Of a DNA stretch of 55,231 bases, positions 52,079 to 55,231 are shown in pieces (positions within the stretch are counted from its first letter, which is position 1; every line of letters starts with the position of its first letter). The stretch covers positions 1 to 55,231 of the forward strand of contig JAJDYI010000033.1 of the NCBI GenBank assembly GCA_022825235.1, given 5' to 3'. Below the pieces are notes generated by a model that was given only the letters and a program-made list of their open reading frames with translations, was not told where the DNA came from and did no database searches. The translations under genes and the position numbers were made by a program. This DNA is from Alphaproteobacteria bacterium (GTDB lineage: Bacteria > Pseudomonadota > Alphaproteobacteria > TMED109).

Positions 52079-55000
52079 TCAGAAGCGGGCCTTGACGTCG
52101 AGCCGGATCGCGTGCTCCGGTTCCGCGTCGCCGTTGGCCGCCTCGCGCCGCGTCGCATCGACTCTGAACTCGAACGACGAGCCGCCGCCGGCCGACGGGT
52201 TCAAGCGCCAGCCGACCCCGTAGTCGCGGCTGGCGTCCGAGAGGCCGAGGCCCAGCTCCGGCGTCATTGTGAGCCGGTCCCCGAGCACGCCGGTCCCGTA
52301 GCCGAACCGCGCCTCGAAGCGGCGCTGATCAAGACCGCCGGCATCGTGGCTCGCGGCGAGCCTTGTCGGCGCGCCTTCGCGGAACAGCGCGTTCACGCCG
52401 TCCGAGGCCGAGGCGCCCAGGGTCTGGGTCAGCGTCAGCGACGGGCCGCGGTCCGAGCCCGGCGTCGGGTCCCAGGCGAACGCGCCCGAAAGGCCGCGCT
52501 CACGGAACCCGTCAGCCTCGTGGGTCAGCAGGCCGCGGGCCTTGAGCTCGGCCGCGATCCCGCTCGCCGGGTCCGACCAGGCGAGCCCGGCGCCGGCCTC
52601 GAGCCCAAGTCCGGTCTCGGCGTCGCCGTCGTCATGGCGCATCCCGACCTCCAGCGTGGGCGTGAGCGTCCCGCCGCCTTCGGTCTCGATGCCGCGCCAC
52701 GTGCCTTCCAGCCCGAGGCGGAGCCGGGCCACGTCGGCGTCCGCCGCCGCGAGCTGTCCGCCGGCGCCGTCGCGCGCGGCGTCGGACGACATGCGCAGCA
52801 GCAGCCCGTCGGCCTTGACCGCGAGTTCCGGGCCGCTCCCGGCCGACGCCTCGAGCAGCACTCCGCGGGCGCCCGCCGCGGCCATTGCCATGTCCGTGTC
52901 GGTCTCGACAGCGCTGCCGCCGTCCGGTGTCAGCGTGAGCGTGCCCGCGCCGTACCCGGCGATGCCCCAGAGCGAGAGCCGCCTGTTCACGTCGTAGCGG
53001 CCGTAGGGGTAGATGCCAGTGAGCGCGGACTCGACCTCGCCGCTCCCGGTCCCGCTGTAGGTGCCGTCGCCCTGGCTGTGCGCCAGCGCGAGACCCACCG
53101 TTGCCCGATCGAGGCGGAAGTCCGCGCCGAGCAGCGCGCTCGCCACGTCGCCGTCGAGCGTGAGGCCGCCCTCGCGCCCGTCGAAGCGGGTGAGCGCGCC
53201 CGAGCCCCAGACCGTCCCGAACCCGGTCTCCGCGCTGCCGCCGGTGAACGCGAACGAGGAGCCCGTCAGCAACTCGCGCCCGGTGAGCGTCCGCGTCTCG
53301 GACCGGCAGCGGTCCTCGAGGCCGCCCGTGTCGGAGGTGAACCCGGCCCGGTTGCCGGCCGCGAGCGCGCCGATCCCGTGTTGGTCGCGGTGCGCCGCGA
53401 GCAGGGCCGCGCAGGTTGCCGGCGCCTCCCTTGAGCCGCCCGTACCGATCGACTGGCCGGCGATACTGACCGCCGAGCCGGGCTCGGGCGCCGTCTCGAA
53501 GCGCCTGCTCACCGCATCGATCACCTGGTCGGCCACCGTGCGCCCGAAGCGCCCGAGCCACGCCTGCGGCATCAGGTCGGTGTTGGCGATGGTGCCCGTG
53601 GCCTCCGCGTCGCCGAGCGCCACCCCCGGGGCGGGGTTGGAGAGCGTGAGCGTCATGGTCTCCGAGCCCTCGTCATGGTCGTCGTCGAGCACCGCGACCG
53701 AGATCGTCTTCTCGGTCTCGCCGGCCGCGAAGGTGAGCGTGCCGGAGCCCGCCGTGTAGTCCTCGCCCGCCACGGCGCTGCCGTCCGCGGTCGCCCAGTC
53801 CACCGTCACCGGACCGCCCATCTGCGGCTCAAGCGTAACCCGGAAGGCGAGCGCCGCGCCGGCGGCCTCCTGCACCGACGCGTCGGCCACCGCGAGCCGC
53901 GGCTCGGCGATGGTGAGCGTCGCGGTCAGGGTCCGGCCCTCGATCGTCACCGAGAGGGTGATCGTCTCGGCGCCCTCGGCCACGCCGTCGCCCTTGATGG
54001 TGAACTTCCGCGCACCCCGCATGAGATCGTCGCTCTTGCGGGTGATGCCCCGGAACTGGTTGCCCTGGTTGAACTCGTAGTCCGCCGGGTTCGCCGCCGT
54101 GCCGCCCACCGTCACCGGCAGCCAGTCGGGGATCGGAGCGGTCGAGCTGCCGCGCTCCAGGCGCAGGAAGGTCGAGGGATACGCCGCGTCCGCGTCCGTC
54201 TCGGCGACCGTCGTGAACGGCCGGTCCTCGCGCACGAGCCTGAGTATCCACGGCGGCTGCGGGTCCAGCGTGAGCACATAGTCCTGCGTCGTGGCGCCGT
54301 CGGGCGCCGTCACCCGAACGGTGACGACGCTCCCGTCGCTCACCGCGACCGGCCCGCTCGGGCTGCCGCTCTCGACCGCGATCCCGTTGACCGTCACCGT
54401 GGCGCCCGCCTCCGCGGCGGTCGGCGTCACCGTGATGGACGACGACGCCTCCGGCACGATCGCCTGGTAGGCGGTCGTCGAAGCGTCGAACGCGACCGTG
54501 AGCCGGCCCTCGGAGACCGCGAGCCCCGAGAGCGTCGCGTCGCTGGACAGCTCCGTGGCCGCCTGCGCCTCCAGGTCGTCGTCATCGACGCTGACGATCA
54601 CGCCGGCCACGGCGATGCTGCCATAGGCGGACTCGGGCGGAACGAGGATCCCGTGGCTGACGTAACCCTGCCCGTCCAGCTTGTCGTCGTCGTGGGCCGC
54701 GCTGACGGTGACCGTCTGCGCCTGGTTCCAGTTCTGCGGCGTGAAGGTGAGCTCCGACGGTGCTGCCGTCAGGCCCCCGCCGTGGGCGGACGGATGGATG
54801 GTCACGTCGCTGGCGGGCGCCGTGTCCAGGACCACCGTGTAGGTGGCCGTGCCGCCCTCCTCGATGCTGAGCTCGGTTTCGCTCACCGTCACTCCGGCGC
54901 TTTCGTCGTCGGTGACGACGACGGCGACGGAGGCGACGGCGATCCCGGCGTACCCGTCGGCGCCGCTCGCCGCGTGGCTGAGCGTGGCGGCCTCGTCCGC

Positions 55001-55231
55001 CGCGTCGCCGTCGTGGGCCGCGCTCACGGTCACGGTCTGCGCCGTCTGCCAGTTGCCGGCGGTGAAGGTGAGGCTCGCCGGTTGCGTCGTCACGTCGGCG
55101 TTGTTGCTGCTCACCGCGATCGTGACGTCGCCCGCGGGCCGACCGTCGAGCACCACCGTGTAGCTGGCCTCGCCGCCTTCCGCGACCGGCACCGGGTCGG
55201 CGGCGGCGACCGTGACGCCGGCCGTCTGGTT
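52079..55231 (-). CDS. Calx-beta/autotransporter surface protein, partial
   Basis: The gene enters from beyond the right end, so its N-terminus is missing; at least 1,050 residues are visible. Two similar repeats with EEGGTATYTVVLDTAPASDV and LTFTPQNWNQAQTVTVSAAHDDD begin the visible part. A cadherin-like sandwich (SGLAVSEGRLTVAFDASTTA) and a Calx-beta domain (DGSAVAGEDYTAGSGTLTFA, TISVAVLDDDHDEGSETMTL) follow. The last 300 residues form a beta-barrel that ends in Phe (RLDVKARF). It should be anchored in the outer membrane and expose its repeats. Confidence 0.9.
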   Translation of the reverse strand, partial: NQTAGVTVAAADPVPVAEGGEASYTVVLDGRPAGDVTIAVSSNNADVTTQPASLTFTAGNWQTAQTVTVSAAHDGDAADEAATLSHAASGADGYAGIAVASVAVVVTDDESAGVTVSETELSIEEGGTATYTVVLDTAPASDVTIHPSAHGGGLTAAPSELTFTPQNWNQAQTVTVSAAHDDDKLDGQGYVSHGILVPPESAYGSIAVAGVIVSVDDDDLEAQAATELSSDATLSGLAVSEGRLTVAFDASTTAYQAIVPEASSSITVTPTAAEAGATVTVNGIAVESGSPSGPVAVSDGSVVTVRVTAPDGATTQDYVLTLDPQPPWILRLVREDRPFTTVAETDADAAYPSTFLRLERGSSTAPIPDWLPVTVGGTAANPADYEFNQGNQFRGITRKSDDLMRGARKFTIKGDGVAEGAETITLSVTIEGRTLTATLTIAEPRLAVADASVQEAAGAALAFRVTLEPQMGGPVTVDWATADGSAVAGEDYTAGSGTLTFAAGETEKTISVAVLDDDHDEGSETMTLTLSNPAPGVALGDAEATGTIANTDLMPQAWLGRFGRTVADQVIDAVSRRFETAPEPGSAVSIAGQSIGTGGSREAPATCAALLAAHRDQHGIGALAAGNRAGFTSDTGGLEDRCRSETRTLTGRELLTGSSFAFTGGSAETGFGTVWGSGALTRFDGREGGLTLDGDVASALLGADFRLDRATVGLALAHSQGDGTYSGTGSGEVESALTGIYPYGRYDVNRRLSLWGIAGYGAGTLTLTPDGGSAVETDTDMAMAAAGARGVLLEASAGSGPELAVKADGLLLRMSSDAARDGAGGQLAAADADVARLRLGLEGTWRGIETEGGGTLTPTLEVGMRHDDGDAETGLGLEAGAGLAWSDPASGIAAELKARGLLTHEADGFRERGLSGAFAWDPTPGSDRGPSLTLTQTLGASASDGVNALFREGAPTRLAASHDAGGLDQRRFEARFGYGTGVLGDRLTMTPELGLGLSDASRDYGVGWRLNPSAGGGSSFEFRVDATRREAANGDAEPEHAIRLDVKARF

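Overview
The window is about 55 kb of high-GC bacterial DNA. Gene content (bacterioferritin with a Bfd-type ferredoxin, IbpA-type Hsp20, GH3 and penicillin-acylase family enzymes, a Rieske oxygenase, a DehI dehalogenase, a Calx-beta/autotransporter surface protein) points to a Gram-negative proteobacterium. An environmental alphaproteobacterium is my best guess, but no rRNA or tRNA gene is visible to confirm it.

Bases 1-22,600 are mostly ordinary chromosome. In order: a scar with AbrB and integrase remnants; a DUF2157/GDYXXLXY membrane pair; GH3 and penicillin-acylase family enzymes; a phytanoyl-CoA dioxygenase-like enzyme; a rhomboid protease overlapping an ADP-forming acyl-CoA synthetase; RecD2; XseB; bacterioferritin; an SDR; Bfd with a Fur-box-like site; PanB; Hsp20; carbonic anhydrase; a CitE-like lyase; and a TetR-membrane protein-Rieske oxygenase operon. 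From 22.6 to 30.4 kb metabolic genes mix with toxin-antitoxin (TA) modules. These include a decayed HigBA locus, a THI5-like binding protein, an EamA half-transporter, a second divergent PanB-like protein, and a clear SAM-I riboswitch upstream of an OsmC-flavoprotein pair.

Bases 30.6-41.7 kb are an accessory patchwork bounded by two direct copies (about 745 bp) of a broken SulP/STAS transporter gene. Between them lie PIN-type TA modules, SRAP and nuclease remnants, IS256, IS66 and IS1380 scraps, a tandemly duplicated small gene, a cytochrome c, a frameshifted NucS-like nuclease, an HNH endonuclease, a Fic protein, and an Abi-family HEPN protein with a structured inverted repeat just upstream.

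Bases 41.8-51.2 kb look like a defence island, with AT-richer sequence from about 46.3 kb on. It holds: (i) an overlapping RHH-GNAT-HTH-ImmA operon; (ii) a divergent ubiquitin-like operon (Ubl, ThiF/E1 with N-terminal domain, DUF6527-type protein); (iii) a four-gene operon of TIR, Nmad2-like, MazG-like and uracil-DNA-glycosylase-like proteins; and (iv) a TIR gene overlapping a SLATT/DUF4231 membrane protein gene. The last two are the best candidates for undescribed systems: TIR domains are known NAD-consuming or signal-making enzymes, and their partners here are nucleotide/base-handling proteins in one case and a membrane effector in the other. The window ends inside a large Calx-beta autotransporter gene on the minus strand.
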